Part shown: in pieces, positions 11,166 through 22,073 of the stretch
Position numbering within the stretch: position 1 is the stretch's first letter
How the letters are laid out: each line of letters opens with the position of its first letter
Assembly (NCBI GenBank): GCA_022376515.1
Contig: WTXI01000005.1
Span: forward strand, 496,001-560,000
Direction: 5' to 3'
Source of the DNA: Lactifluus volemus
Lineage: Eukaryota > Basidiomycota > Agaricomycetes > Russulales > Russulaceae
Length of the DNA stretch: 64,000 nucleotides
Notes under the pieces: generated by a model
What the model saw: the letters and a program-made list of their open reading frames with translations, nothing else
Database searches by the model: none
What the model was told of the DNA's origin: nothing
Program-made: the position numbers and the translations under genes

Positions 11166-12985
11166 ATGGCCGGTCTCGAGACACTCACCAGTCGCATATA
11201 TCATGAGAAGCAGGAACATGGATCTGCCCTCTGTGCGCAGCATGCTCTGAACTCCCTGTTGCGTGTGTCTTAGAATTCAAGCTCCTATCCTATGGTTAAC
11301 GCTGACTGGCCCTCAGAAGGAAATTATGTTCGTTCTCTCTGCGGGATCATTCGCTGCCATCTCTATGCCTAATCAAAGAGCCCACTCAACAGTTTACACC
11401 ATCTGATTTATCTACTCTCGCCCAGTCTGTAGACTCTCTTGAACAGGATGTCGATCAAGGACGGGTAGGACGCGCAAGCGCCAACATGGACGATACTGGT
11501 ACGCCGGTCTTCTCCTATTTGATTCTTAAATGTAAACCTTCATGTGCAGGATTCTTCTCCATTCAGGTTCTTGAAAATGCTTTGAACGTCTGGGGTCAGA
11601 GGTAACCTCATAAATGCCATCAATCAGTCACCAGCAACTAACGGTTTCATCTTAGCCTCATCAGATGGCGAAGCGAAGCGATGGAATCTTATCATGACCA
11701 CCCACAGTACGCATACCACATTTTAACACTGTTGATTGCTAATGCCTCTTACAGAGGTCAACGCGCTTTCATTTTGAATTGTGATCAACACTGGTTCACC
11801 CTTCGGCGGTTCGGCAATTCTGAAGGTGTTGGCCCCTGGTTCAATCTTAACTCTTCCCTTGACCAACCCGAGCGGGTCGGCGAGACGTATCTCGGAATGG
11901 TGTTGCAGCAGGCAGAGGCTGAAGGTATTGATATCCTACTCGCCACAAAACAAAGCTGAGCATCGACTACAGGATACTCCACCTTTGCCGTGGTTCCCAC
12001 AGACCCTGACCACCCACTACCACAAAGTGATGCTGACATCGTTGCTGCCAATCTTTCTCGACAGACCTCCTCCGGGGCCTTGTCTCCATCTACGGTTCAT
12101 ACCCCTGGCGTCCCAGCTGGCCTTGAGAATGAGGACTTGGAATTGCAAGCTGCGCTTCACGCCTCCCTCGACGGCGACAATGGGGGATTTCCTAGTCACG
12201 TGGGATCCGCAGCAGTGGCTTTTGGCGCTGGTCCATCAACCTCTAGCGCAAGCTTCGACTTTCCACCCACTTCGATGTTTGCTTCGCCTCCACCGATTCC
12301 GCCGCCTTCTTCACGTCCTACTGGCCAACCGATGGCCAATCCAGTCGCTGCGTCTATGGCGCGCAACCAGGCGATGCTCGAGCGTATGCGTCGGGAGCAG
12401 GAAGCAGCGCTACGTGAACATTATCAAGACGAGGTCTCGCATTTCGACGATAGAGTCGACAGGACACCGTCCGCTCCAGGCTTTGGGGTGGAAGACGAGG
12501 AGGAGCAAATAAGGCGTGCCATTGCGGAAAGCGAGGCCATGGCGCGTGAGCAGGGACATCTGGATAGTGACGTCGCAGAGACAGGGGCCGACTTGGAAAG
12601 TGCCCAGGATAGTGAATGGTCACATGGACTCCTGCAAGGCAGTCGCGTCTATGACGATGAAAATGCTGAGCTTCAAGCCGCACTTCAAGCATCTCTTCAG
12701 GGTGCTTCGCCGCCAGAAATATACCCTTCCAATACACCGCCACACGATTCTCCTGTGCGCCATTCTTCATTTACGGCAGCGTCGACAGCAGCTCTTCCAC
12801 GCGTTGGTCATCAATACGGCGCTCTCGAAAGAGATGACGACGATTTATCTGCTGACGACTCCGGAAGCGACACCGCTACCGAAGAGACAAAATCAGACGC
12901 ACTTCCACAACCGCAAGGCGAGGACCTCAGCATTGAAGAGATGAGACGGCGACGATTGGCGCGATTTGGCGGGCCAACAACTTGA
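11166..12985 (+). CDS. Ataxin-3-like Josephin deubiquitinase with three UIMs
   Basis: Cysteine protease that trims ubiquitin chains. Seven exons (11166-11262, 11317-11327, 11393-11498, 11550-11601, 11656-11706, 11755-11924, 11973-12985) join in frame to 499 residues. The Josephin domain is about residues 10-175: HEKQEHGSALCAQH gives Gln16 and nucleophile Cys23, ILNCDQHWFTLR gives His118, and PWFNLNS gives Asn136. NMDDTGFFSIQVLENAL matches the human NMDDSGFFSIQV block. Ubiquitin-interacting motifs lie near 214-229 (EDLELQAALHASL), 336-353 (EEEQIRRAIAESEAM) and 390-406 (ENAELQAALQASL). The end is EEMRRRRLARFGG. There is no polyglutamine, unlike animal ataxin-3. Exon 2 is an 11-nt microexon. No frame breaks were found. 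Confidence 0.94.
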
Positions 12986-13584
12986 TGGTGGCTCTATACC
13001 AAGCTATAAATGTCCCCAGTGTATAGAAGTCTCTTCCACTGTCGGCAGTAGCAACTTCACACGCGCCTTCTGTGAGCTACCGCCTCTGCCCGTCATTTGC
13101 AGCATCAACTCCCAGGCTACTCTATCGTCTCCTTGTTCGTGGGCAAGACGAGGTCATGATGAAACTTAGAATAGACCAAAATTTCCTGTCTTATGTCTGA
13201 ATGTATTGTATCCTGTAGCGCCCTAGGTTTGTCGATATACGCATCGCGCGTCATGGTCTCCGGTGTGCGCAGGCCGAAATCATGATAGTGTCACTGTCAT
13301 CTATACCGCAATCAGCTTTAACGTCTACCATCATACTGATCTTCATTTTCGTTGCTCCAGTTGTCAAGAGTAACTTACCCGACGATGATGTGTCACTCCA
13401 AGCAACGCTGGCAACCGCGAATTACACTTATCCACAACCGTGACTTATAGTTTCATCACTCACATGTTGGTGCCAAACTGCGGTAGGTAACATAGAACCC
13501 TTTTTTTTTTGACAAGTTGGATTTGAAAGAAAAGAAAAAAAACACTCTGACTGCTTCAGCTTGAGCCGAGCGAGAGCGCGCTCG
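12986..13584. other. 3' region, no gene recognised
   Basis: About 600 bases downstream of the ataxin-3-like gene. A T10 run sits at 13501-13510. I see nothing else that can be supported. Confidence 0.4.
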
Positions 13585-13791
13585 TCAAAGCCTGCCAGTG
13601 ACGCTGACGCGAGGAATGACCGAATGCCCGTGATCTCGAATACTCGAGCTGCTGCGAATGCCGATCTTTGTCTGAAATGATACTGGCCCATTCTTGGTGC
13701 CAGTGGCGATGGCCTCGGCTTCTTGGAAGGGCAGCCACAAGATCTGACCACGCTGCTGCGGTGCAAACCCGTCACGGTTACCAAGCTTCAA
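13585..13791 (-). CDS. Possible small uncharacterised gene or exon
   Basis: An open frame reads GFAPQQRGQILWLPFQEAEA, then a Gly/Thr-rich segment and FQTKIGIRSSSSIRDHGHSVIP before a stop. The composition and the RGQILWLPF block look protein-like rather than random. I do not recognise the family with certainty. The start and any upstream exon are undefined. It lies just downstream of, and on the same strand as, the fragment at 13971-14661. Confidence 0.35.
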   Translation of the reverse strand: MKLGNRDGFAPQQRGQILWLPFQEAEAIATGTKNGPVSFQTKIGIRSSSSIRDHGHSVIPRVSVTGRL

Positions 13792-13970
13792 GTTGTCAAC
13801 ATAGATCTATTAGCGATAACACCGTAACTAATCAACAAAGGTCACTTCACAACTGGGTCTACAACACAGGGAATGTCTATTCACTGGCACGCCATCGTGC
13901 CTCCTACTACGCCTGACGACTCGGATGAAGAATCATTTCAAATTGGGGGGATATGCATATGATGTTCCAA

Positions 13971-14661
13971 CTAGGCCTTGGCTTTGGCGTCAGGTTCGGA
14001 TGCGACGGCGCGGTACGGATCCTGAAGCGTGGTATCCAGTACCGATGTCAGCAGGTCGTACGTCCATATAGAAAGCCCGCGATGTACTACTACTCACGCT
14101 GCCATCCGGAGCTTTACTGCGATTGCCTTTTGAAACTGGCTGTGTGCTGCTCGCCTTGGGCGCGAAAACCTCCGCATTATTGTACTGGGACTCGGCGGTT
14201 GGGCCGGAGACCATATCGACAACTTTCTATTTCCCAGCAGGATTTGGTGTGAGGTGCACGAATATACGCGACGGAGAGGAATCACTGACATGAACAACCG
14301 TCTCTGCGGCCTTTTCGGTGCCTGTTACGGCGCCATCCACCGCCCCAGCCACATTGCCTATTGCATCTACAAAAAGTTCAAATCATTCTGGAATGTCTGG
14401 TGGTAGCTGAGGAAGGTGCCAGCGCCAACCTTCAGGAAACTGGACATGTCTTGTGGTCGAAGTATTGATATTGAAGGATTGGGGCAGAGCTAGTGTTAAT
14501 GGCTGGTGAGGGTCAGTTAGACCGAGGTAATTATACTGCGGGATAGCGCCCGACCCCCAATAGGGTGTAGTGCAAGACGGTTTGACATGAGTCTCGGACG
14601 CTGCAACATGTGATTGTTTTCAATATCCTCCCCGTCGCAGAACAGACAGCCGGTGGGCTCC
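13971..14661 (-). pseudogene. Uncharacterised gene (3' part) with an in-frame TGA
   Basis: Well-spliced C-terminal exons (to 14290, 14226-14098, 14021-13971) give VAGAVDGAVTGTEKAAETVV, then VVDMVSGPTAESQYNNAEVF, then DPYRAVASEPDAKAKA and a stop. Upstream the same frame runs through PQYNYLGLTDPHQPLTLALP and FPEGWRWHLPQLPPDIPE. It then meets a TGA at about 14378-14380 and continues in frame with FELFVDAIGN. Either the TGA replaces a Trp codon by error or mutation, or an unrecognised intron is present. A further one-base break seems likely near 14606. The 5' end is undefined and the function unknown; the Ala/Gly-rich helix resembles small stress-type proteins only vaguely. Confidence 0.45.
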
Positions 14662-15143
14662 CTGCACAAAGGGGGGGAGATGAGGTTTCGCCTTGTTCTG
14701 CGTAAGTCTAATCATGTTGCACCATACTGAAGTGGCGAAGCAAGCTCCACGCAAGATGTGAACCGAGTTATGAGGTTCTAAGCCCAAAACCTTTGGCTGA
14801 AACTAGAACATTCTCGAAGTTAGGACAAAGTGGCGTTGACAGAGGACTGAGGGCTTCAGGCAACGCTTCATCCGGACAATCACGAGATATATTGCTTCCG
14901 CAGCACATGGCAACTTAGCAGTACTGCAGACCCACTGAAGTCCGAAATGCATGACACAAAGGCACATGCGTAAACATTCATCGTTCTGGGGTTTATGCTT
15001 ATATCATTTGCATTGCAGTCGAGCCATCACGCAGTTGCAACGAGTACGGGACAAATGACGTGTTTCTAATACAGCTGCACTGCAAAAATACAGAGTATTA
15101 TAGAATGAGCCTTATTCTAGTTTAATAATACACAACGAAGACA
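14662..15143. other. Intergenic region
   Basis: About 480 bases upstream of the preceding fragment and downstream of HSP9. It may contain the missing 5' exons of the fragment gene, but no reliable frame is visible. Confidence 0.35.
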
Positions 15144-15569
15144 TTAATTGGACTTGTTGTCTCCCAGCGGATTGGCGTCCTTGGCTTTGTCCAACAGCGA
15201 ATTCTACAAGACATGGTAAACGCTCAGACAGAGAAATCAGTAGAGGAAAATATATAACCTTATCGCTGGAGTTGCCAGAGAGCGAGTCGCTGACCTGCTG
15301 GGGGGTAGACTTGTTACTCTGTAAAGAAAATCAGGGTTGCGAACGCTGTGACTGAAATACAAAATATTGACATTCGGCTGAAGCTTTTCGGCGGCAGAAT
15401 CGACTGCCCCCTTTAGCTTGTCGCCAATGTGCTCCATATTAGACTTTTCAGAGTCCGGCTGAGAGACGAACAGAGGATCAATGTCAGGAGCTGGTATAGT
15501 AAGTGAGAGATGTACCTTTACGGCGGCAGAGACCTTATCAGTGAGAGATTGGCGACCGTTGTCTGACAT
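15144..15569 (-). CDS. HSP9/HSP12-family small stress protein
   Basis: Four exons (15569-15516, 15458-15372, 15318-15259, 15203-15144) join in frame to 86 residues. It begins MSDNGRQSLTDKVSAAVK, the diagnostic start of the family, continues KSNMEHIGDKLKGAVDSAAE, and ends KAKDANPLGDNKSN. The family is a soluble, hydrophilic, membrane-associating amphipathic-helix protein induced by heat, osmotic stress and stationary phase in yeasts. Intron lengths are 57, 53 and 55 nt. It is transcribed away from NAD kinase across a 180-bp shared promoter that carries a TATA box and stress-type sites. No frame breaks. Confidence 0.95.
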
Positions 15570-15749
15570 TGTAGGAAAGAGTGTTGGGGAGAAAGAGGGC
15601 AAAAGTGAGAGCCTTTTATAGAGGACGCGAAGGGGACGCGTTGACTTCACGTGATTTTAAAAATATACGTCATGACTGTCGTGCGGCAACGATTTATGAA
15701 TGTTCCGTCCCTTAAAAGCAGTCACTCAACCCAACTTTATTCTTTTTTA
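15570..15749. promoter_or_regulatory. Bidirectional promoter of HSP9 and NAD kinase
   Basis: On the minus strand a TATAAAAGG box at 15612-15620 lies about 45 nt upstream of the HSP9 ATG. Also present are a palindromic CACGTG at 15648-15653, an ACGCGT at about 15636-15641 preceded by AGGGG (the stress-response element core), and GAATGTTC at 15698-15705, the minimal inverted repeat of a heat-shock element. This is a plausible stress-responsive arrangement. Factor binding is inferred only. Confidence 0.55.
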
Positions 15750-18709
15750 ATGCCTGCTCCAGTCAACCTACACTCTCCAGACGTTGACGTCTTTGAAACA
15801 CCTCCAACTACACCTATGACGTCCGACTCTGACCTCATCATTCGCCCCTCTCTCTCCCGCGTCAACTCTCGCCCATCGAACCTTCACATATCACAGTCAG
15901 CTCCTGAATTTAGGTCTGACATCCTTCTAGACAGCCAATCCTCACCAATCATCTCTCCTAGTAAACCTTCTACGCGGGCGACAACGTCCCAATCCCTAGG
16001 TGGTCAGGTCGTTGATGACTCTCCAGCTACCAATGGTCACTCCAACGGTCGCTTTAGCGATTCAGATCACAGCTCGCGCCCAGGAATCCCCGCCATCACT
16101 ACGACCGCTATTCTTCCGAACCGAACATTAGAGACCTCACCAGACCCGCTCACGTCTGTGCCCCCGCCTCGTTCGCATACTCATCCCCAAAACCCGATCA
16201 TGTCTCCCTGCTTTGTACACTCAAACCTGAATAAGGGTGTATCCTTCTCCGAATGGCTAAAGACTAGCAACAGTTTTCTCCCACATATCGACGTAGCCCC
16301 CGCTCTACAACCTGATATGCCCAAGACGTCCCCACGCCGTTATCGTAAGCTTGACAATGGGTATATTATCCCCCTCCCGTACGAACAAGACAATTTGGAA
16401 CCGGTTTTCGAAGCTAGCGACTATGACTATGAAGACGACGACGGTAACGCAAGCCTGACCAAGCAGCTTGCCGAGACTGCCGTCGGCGTGCGCGAGTTGA
16501 GCAAGCGGCTCGGTGCGTTCGGGGTTCCCCATTGATCTTGATCTTGCCCACTCCGCTGAACAGTGGTATCTAGGCCGTGCACGCATCAAGACTAATGTTC
16601 AGAACGTGCTGATCGTGACCAAGGCACGCGATAATCGCCTCATCGCGCTTACCCGTGCCCTCGCCCTTTACCTCATGACCAAGCCAAGGTATAACGGCCG
16701 TGGGCTTGTTGTGTGCGTTTGTCCCACCGTCTGCACACCCACTTGTGTGTGGGGGTTGACGTGTACGTGTCAGTTATGTCGACCATCAGTTAAGATTCTC
16801 TCGCCGGTTCGACGCCGCCGGGCTCGAGCGCGATCACCCGGAGCTTTTCCTCCCCTTCCCACGACGCCGTTCGTCAAGCTCTAATTCAGTCTCCAGTATG
16901 TCAAGTTTCAAAGATGATTCCACCCACAACGAGGAAGGCCAGCTACGTTACTGGACCCCCGATTGTGTAGTCGAAGCCTAAACCTTTTTGATTTTGTCAT
17001 CACCGTGCGTCATCTTGTCCCTTCACTCCTCCATCTCACGCTAAATGTCGGTCAACGATCGACGTAGTTGGGTGGTGATGGCACGGTTCTCTACACATCC
17101 TGGCTTTTCCAGCGGATAGTTCCCCCCGTGCTTTCCTTTGCTCTCGGATCCCTGGGTTTTCTAACCAATTTTGATTTTGCGGATTATCAGCCAACTGTGG
17201 ACAGTGCACTGGAGTCGGGTATTCGTGTCAACTTGCGCATGCGTTTCACCTGTACCGTATACCGTGCGGTTAAACGTGAGTCGGGCAGGGGCCGCCGAAA
17301 GGCCGTAAAAAAGGCCGAAACGGGCGAGATTATGATGCGTAACATGGAAAAAGGAGGCTGGGAGGCTCTCGAGTGCGGCTACCACGCAGACCAGATCGCC
17401 ACAGGCGGGCGTTGCGGGAAGGATAAGGAGATCAAGTGTTTCACAACACGTCCAGTGGAGTGCTTTGAGGTCTTGAATGACCTTGTCATTGACCGTGGCC
17501 CGAGTCCGTATGTCAGCATGCTCGAACTTTTCGGTGAGTAAGTTCTATTCGAACATTACCCGCCACTGACGTCGTCACAGGTGATGAACACCACATGACA
17601 ACCGTCACAGGTGACGGGCTCACCATTTCGACGCCAACGGGCTCCACGGCGTATTCTGTACGTATTTGTGTCGCTCGTGACCTTTACAGCTGACCTTGTG
17701 TTCAGCTGTCAGCCGGAGGCTCGCTTGTCCATCCGGAGATACCTGCTATTCTGATCACCCCCATTGCACCGCATACACTCTCCTTCCGGCCTATGCTGCT
17801 ACCTGACAGCATGGAAGTGCGCGTCTGTGTTCCCTTTAATTCTCGCAGCACCGCCTGGGCAGCTTTTGATGGCCGGGGACGTGTAGAGCTCAAACGTGCG
17901 TCTGTCAATCCTTCATGCTCTGTCTATCGCTGACTCGAGCGCTGGTCACAAGAGGGCGATCACATAAAAATTACTGCGAGCAAGTTCCCGTTCCCAACCG
18001 TTTGCGCTGAAAGCAGTCAACGGATTGGTTCCACTCTATTTCACGCACACTCAAATGGAACGAACGTGAACGACAAAAGTCATTCGTCGTCGTCGAGGAA
18101 GGTCCCACCAAAGAGGAACGGAAACACCCCCGGCACAAGGGAGCGGGCCCCGAGCTTGCGCCTTCTGCGACTAAAGAGGTTACTCATGAGGAGGATGAGG
18201 TATCGGATGAAGATCATTCTAGTGAAGAAGAAAAGTTCGACATTGACGACCTCTCTGAGAATAATACTGTCGCATCTATCTCGAGCGGCAGCGTGGATTC
18301 AGGTTCCAAATCGTCCCTGGCAACCTCACCTTCACACGCAGCAGCGTCGCGCGCTGCCGAGGCACTTATGGGTATGAGTCCCAACACGCACGCCAAGGCC
18401 CGCGCAAAGTCGCGCTCCCGTTCAGGTGTTCGGTCCGGTGTGGACTCACCTAACCGCTATGCATCCGTGCCGCATCGTCAGAACCATGGCCACGGACATG
18501 TGCAATGGGCGGCGAGCGTTCCAGCCTCTGTGAGGGATAACACAAGTCCGACAGAAGGTGCGTTGGAAGTTCGCACTCCGACCAACATAGCCCATGGACT
18601 GCGCACACGTTCCCGCTCGCCTGGGGTTCATCCGCACCAACATCCTCGTGCATTCGCTGTGTGGGGGCAAGATGAGAGCGATAGCAATTCGAGCGATACG
18701 GACGCTTAA
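15750..18709 (+). CDS. NAD(+) kinase (ATP-NAD kinase)
   Basis: Makes NADP from NAD and ATP. Exons are 15750-16512, 16574-16712, 16774-17004, 17068-17533, 17581-17657, 17706-17895 and 17953-18709. The first exon is a long Ser/Pro-rich N-terminal region starting [15 protein letters not shown]. The catalytic core has VLIVTKARD, then [15 protein letters not shown] (GGDG motif), [31 protein letters not shown] and [10 protein letters not shown], all family signatures. A charged, Ser-rich C-terminal extension follows. One base is missing near 16962 (before a [13 protein letters not shown] block) and one near 18010; each is restored by lengthening a short T or A run. The conserved core between them is otherwise intact, so the gene is probably functional and the breaks are sequence errors. 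Confidence 0.94.
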
Positions 18710-19304
18710 AGCCATCCGAATGTGCAGGGGGTTTAAATGCGCACGGGATGCGTTCGCGTTTGGATCCTTCCAGTTCCTTTTTCTCCAGTGCCTTCTACTT
18801 TCCCTCCCTTTTACCCTTGCGTATAGAGCCGGATACGGATACGTTTTGCTTTCAGATGTCATGGTCTTAGCTATTTGTCACGCCTCGGGATTCGCATCGT
18901 CATATACTATTACCCTGTGTGTAGGAAGAGGAAGCCACGCGATAACTAACTGTAACGTTTCTGGGCCTCAGAACCGTGTAATCAATATGACAGTAATACT
19001 TTGGTTGGAAATTTGATGACGCATGTTGCGCGTAAAGCGTTGACCGTTCTGCAGGGTGCAAAGAAAGATTTACAGATACATTTGACAGGGGAAAGGCGCT
19101 AGGCTTGTTGGGGAGAATGGGGTGTTAGGGGTCCCTGCTAGTCCTGCGAAGCGAGCGCGCTCGTTCGGCCCAGGGGCAGGGTCCTGGCGGCCGGCAAAAG
19201 AAAAGAGGTATAAAAAAAAACTTTCATTTCAGAAAAATACAATTAATCGCACACGGAGATGAGTAAGAGAAGAAAAATTTGGGGGGGTACCGGCGTTCGC
19301 TCGC
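18710..19304. other. Convergent 3' intergenic region
   Basis: About 600 bases between the convergent NAD kinase and QNG1 genes. No coding pattern, RNA gene or repeat is recognised. Confidence 0.45.
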
Positions 19305-21174
19305 TCAAAAGAAGGGTGTGTTGCGTAAGACGAAACGTGGTAGAGCGCGGTAGTCCGCACGGTCTTTGGCGATGGTCTTGAGACAACGGTCGAGAACTGG
19401 AACTGAAATGTTCTTGAGCCACGACGGCCTACTATCACCACCACCACCACGAATTTGCTCTGGATCCGCCAGGTCGCTCATGGTATGGGCACGCGCGACG
19501 ATACGGTCGCACGCCTCGATCGCTGCCGCGCGCAAGACGTACGATTGAGTGGGGGTGAGTACCGGACCCTCATCAGGTAAAATCGATGACGGTTTCGGTT
19601 TCGCCGTGAGGCGGACCGAAGGCGGTGGAGCAGTCGCGAATAGGGCCGAGAGTGTGGTTTCGTCGGTACCGGCGTCTGGGAAAATGTTGGCGAGGGTCGG
19701 AGGAGAGGAGAGGTCGATGATGCCGATGTGAACGAGAATCGAGGGTATCACGTCGTCGGCGAACACGGGTAGATGCGAGGTTTGCGGCACGGGGAAGGGG
19801 GAAGGATCCTTCCTGTTCTCCTTCGCGCCGAATCGTGTGGCAATATCATTAATCAGGCAGAGCGCCTTTTTGAAACAGTAGATGGCTTGTGTGGAGGAGA
19901 TGCGGATGGGCGGTCGCGCGTAAGTGGAAGATTCCGGCGGAAATAGATTTTAAGTGGGAGGTATACACACGCTGATCATTGATCGTGGCCATGTCTCGGA
20001 AGCCGGGAATGGCGCGCACGAGCTGGAGAGTTGCGAGGATCACCACGTCAATCGATCTTCCATTATCGAACGGCGCCTCACCTGCTCTAATACTACCTCG
20101 GCGGCGGCGGTCGGATCACCCTTTTCACGGACGACCTTTTCGCCTTCCTTTAATGCTTCCGCGACGAAACTGCCTAGATTTGGATACCCTCCGTTGACAA
20201 GGATCTTACCTGTCTCATTGAGGAGAGTCTTCAAAATTTGAACAAGCTCCCACCCAGGACCGCCAATTTGGCCGACTGTGAGACCTTGAATAGTATCATG
20301 TGGTCGTTCAGTGTGGAGGCTCACGCCCAAAAGCTCCGCTAGCTTTGCCTCGCCGAGATCCTGCATGCCCCTGGCGCTCATAAGATCGCCCTCGCCATCC
20401 GTGGCAGAACTTAGATAGAGTCCAAAAACGAGTGCACACATAGAATCCCACGCCCCTCTCCCTGTTTCCTGGTGCAGGGGGACGTGGTAGCCGGATGCGG
20501 TATTCAGAAGCCCGAGGATGGAGAGAAGGTTCAGCTCCGAAAGTGGCGAAGGAAAATTAAGCGGCAACGCCAGACCGGGTGGGGTTGCACAGATTCGATG
20601 ATAAGTCTCTGTGAACGCTGGGGAGAGTAGCAGGCGCTCGATATTTGTGTCAGATATCTACGTAGAAGGTACCGCGTGGCATCAGCATTCACGCAGAAAT
20701 GTCTTCGCATAGAGGTCAATGAAAGAAAGTAGGGCGAGCATAGGCATCAAGAGGGTCACGGACAACGGTCTACTCGGCGTAGTCCGTTTTCCGACGGCGG
20801 ACGGCCGCAAGGGAAATTCCCCCATGAGATGGAAGCAACACTTTGCACCGCGACTTCGCTCTGACGCCCATGCTAGATTATGCACGGCGTGATTACTCGC
20901 CGGGCGGAACAGGGAAAGTCGAAACGTTCTCGAACAGGGAAGTGTGTACTGTATAGCAGCGACCAGCGAACAGGAATCCAATTGATCGGTAATTAGCGCA
21001 TACGCAAGGCTCGCACCAACAGAGCGGTACCTACACACAGGACTGCGAAAGTTGGAAATCAAGGTACCTGATACTCACCTTTACGGCCTCCGCTTGGACC
21101 AGGGCTTGTGAAGATTCGCGAATGCATTGGATAAAGCGCCCAGAAGGTGGAAGTACAGGAGTGGGAAGTGTCAT
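19305..21174 (-). CDS. QNG1: Queuosine salvage protein, DUF2419 (queuosine-5'-phosphate N-glycosylase type)
   Basis: Releases queuine from queuosine nucleotide so that it can be reused by tRNA-guanine transglycosylase. Exons are 21174-21079, 20657-20082, 20022-19971 and 19885-19305, about 434 residues. Family blocks are LPLNFPSPLSELNLLSIL, LNTASGYHVPLHQETGRGAW, LTVGQIGGPGWELVQ, GGYPNLGSFVAEALKEGE, LVRAIPGFRDMA and HLPVFADDVIPSILVHIGII, ending with a short basic tail. The start is the ATG at 21174; the frame is open further upstream but without another ATG. Intron 1 is 421 nt, eight times the local norm, and contains a same-strand open frame. It is divergent from AIM41 across 150 bp. No frame breaks. 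Confidence 0.9.
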
Positions 21175-21324
21175 GGGATGATGCGATGGCGCCGATGGGT
21201 GTGATAGAGGCGTTATAGTTTTCTGCCAGTGTAGTTCTTTGCTACGGAGTGGAGGAATACTGAATTCATTCGGAAGCAACCGATAGCCTTCGCATGACCT
21301 CGGAATAGGGTTAGGGCTACATCC
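21175..21324. promoter_or_regulatory. Short divergent promoter between QNG1 and AIM41
   Basis: 150 bp separate the two ATGs. No consensus TATA box is seen. A short GGGTTAGGG stretch at 21307-21315 is present; it is too short to be telomeric but could be a factor site. Confidence 0.4.
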
Positions 21325-22073
21325 ATGTTATCCTTCATCCCCAAACGTCATCTCACTCTCTGGTTTTCACCTCGGTCGCGCTTCTCAACAGTCAATACCA
21401 CCTTCCTTAGCCACGCTAGCCGCGACATAAATGCAGCTGATACACGTAATGCGGACTTGCGCACATGCCTTTTAGAGGAGTTAAAGATTTCTTTGAAGGT
21501 TCGGGCATTTCCTGCATGTCCAATTAGATTTTAACTTAGTTCACGCCAGGCTAAGGATTCTCTTGCCTCCACCGCAATCCGCGTATGTACACAGGCTATG
21601 TTTCACCCCCATAGGTACTCATGTATGCCGTTCAGTCCGTCCTATCGGAGGTGTACTCCGCGGACAAGGGTTCTAATGGCAGGGAAATAGAGTCTCCAGC
21701 AATCGCAGCACTCATTCGCAAGGCCTGCACACGCCGTGTATGTTGACTTTACTCTTTAAGAAGTTCATTATCTCATACCTCCCTCTCGCAGCTTGACTCT
21801 GCCACCCAGTTCAATCAGGCATCTCGCCCGGATCTCGCAGGGAAAGAACAACAAGAGGCGGCTCTCCTTGCTAGATTTTTACCTCCGCTTCTACCTGAAA
21901 CAGAAATAGACGGCATCCTCCAAGATATTATTGCCGAGCAGGCGTCTCTGGGTCAAGGCAGCCCCCATAAATCTATTGGGAAGCTTTTCAAGGCCTTTTA
22001 TTCCAGGGTAGATAGGTCCGCCGTAGACCCTGATCTTGTAAAACGTAGAGCGGAAGCTTTACTCTCGCCTTGA
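21325..22073 (+). CDS. AIM41: Aim41/YqeY-like mitochondrial protein
   Basis: Exons 21325-21498, 21550-21582, 21636-21737 and 21792-22073 join in frame to 196 residues. The N-terminus (MLSFIPKRHLTLWFSPRSRF) is basic, hydrophobic and acid-free, as expected for a mitochondrial presequence. The YqeY/GatB C-terminal fold follows: LRTCLLEELKISLK, IRSVLSEVYSADKGSNG, IAALIRKACTRR, EAALLARFLPPLLPETEID, GKLFKAFYSRVDRS and a terminal helix. The bacterial homologue is related to the amidotransferase GatB tail; the exact role of fungal Aim41 is unsettled. All introns are 51-54 nt. No frame breaks. Confidence 0.9.

Noticed and set aside
20682..21062. Independent 126-codon gene inside the QNG1 intron
   Set aside because: The composition is unremarkable and no family is recognised; kept only as a reason to look at the long intron.
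21304..21320. GGGTTAGGG as an interstitial telomere
   Set aside because: Fewer than two units are present and it sits in a normal divergent promoter.
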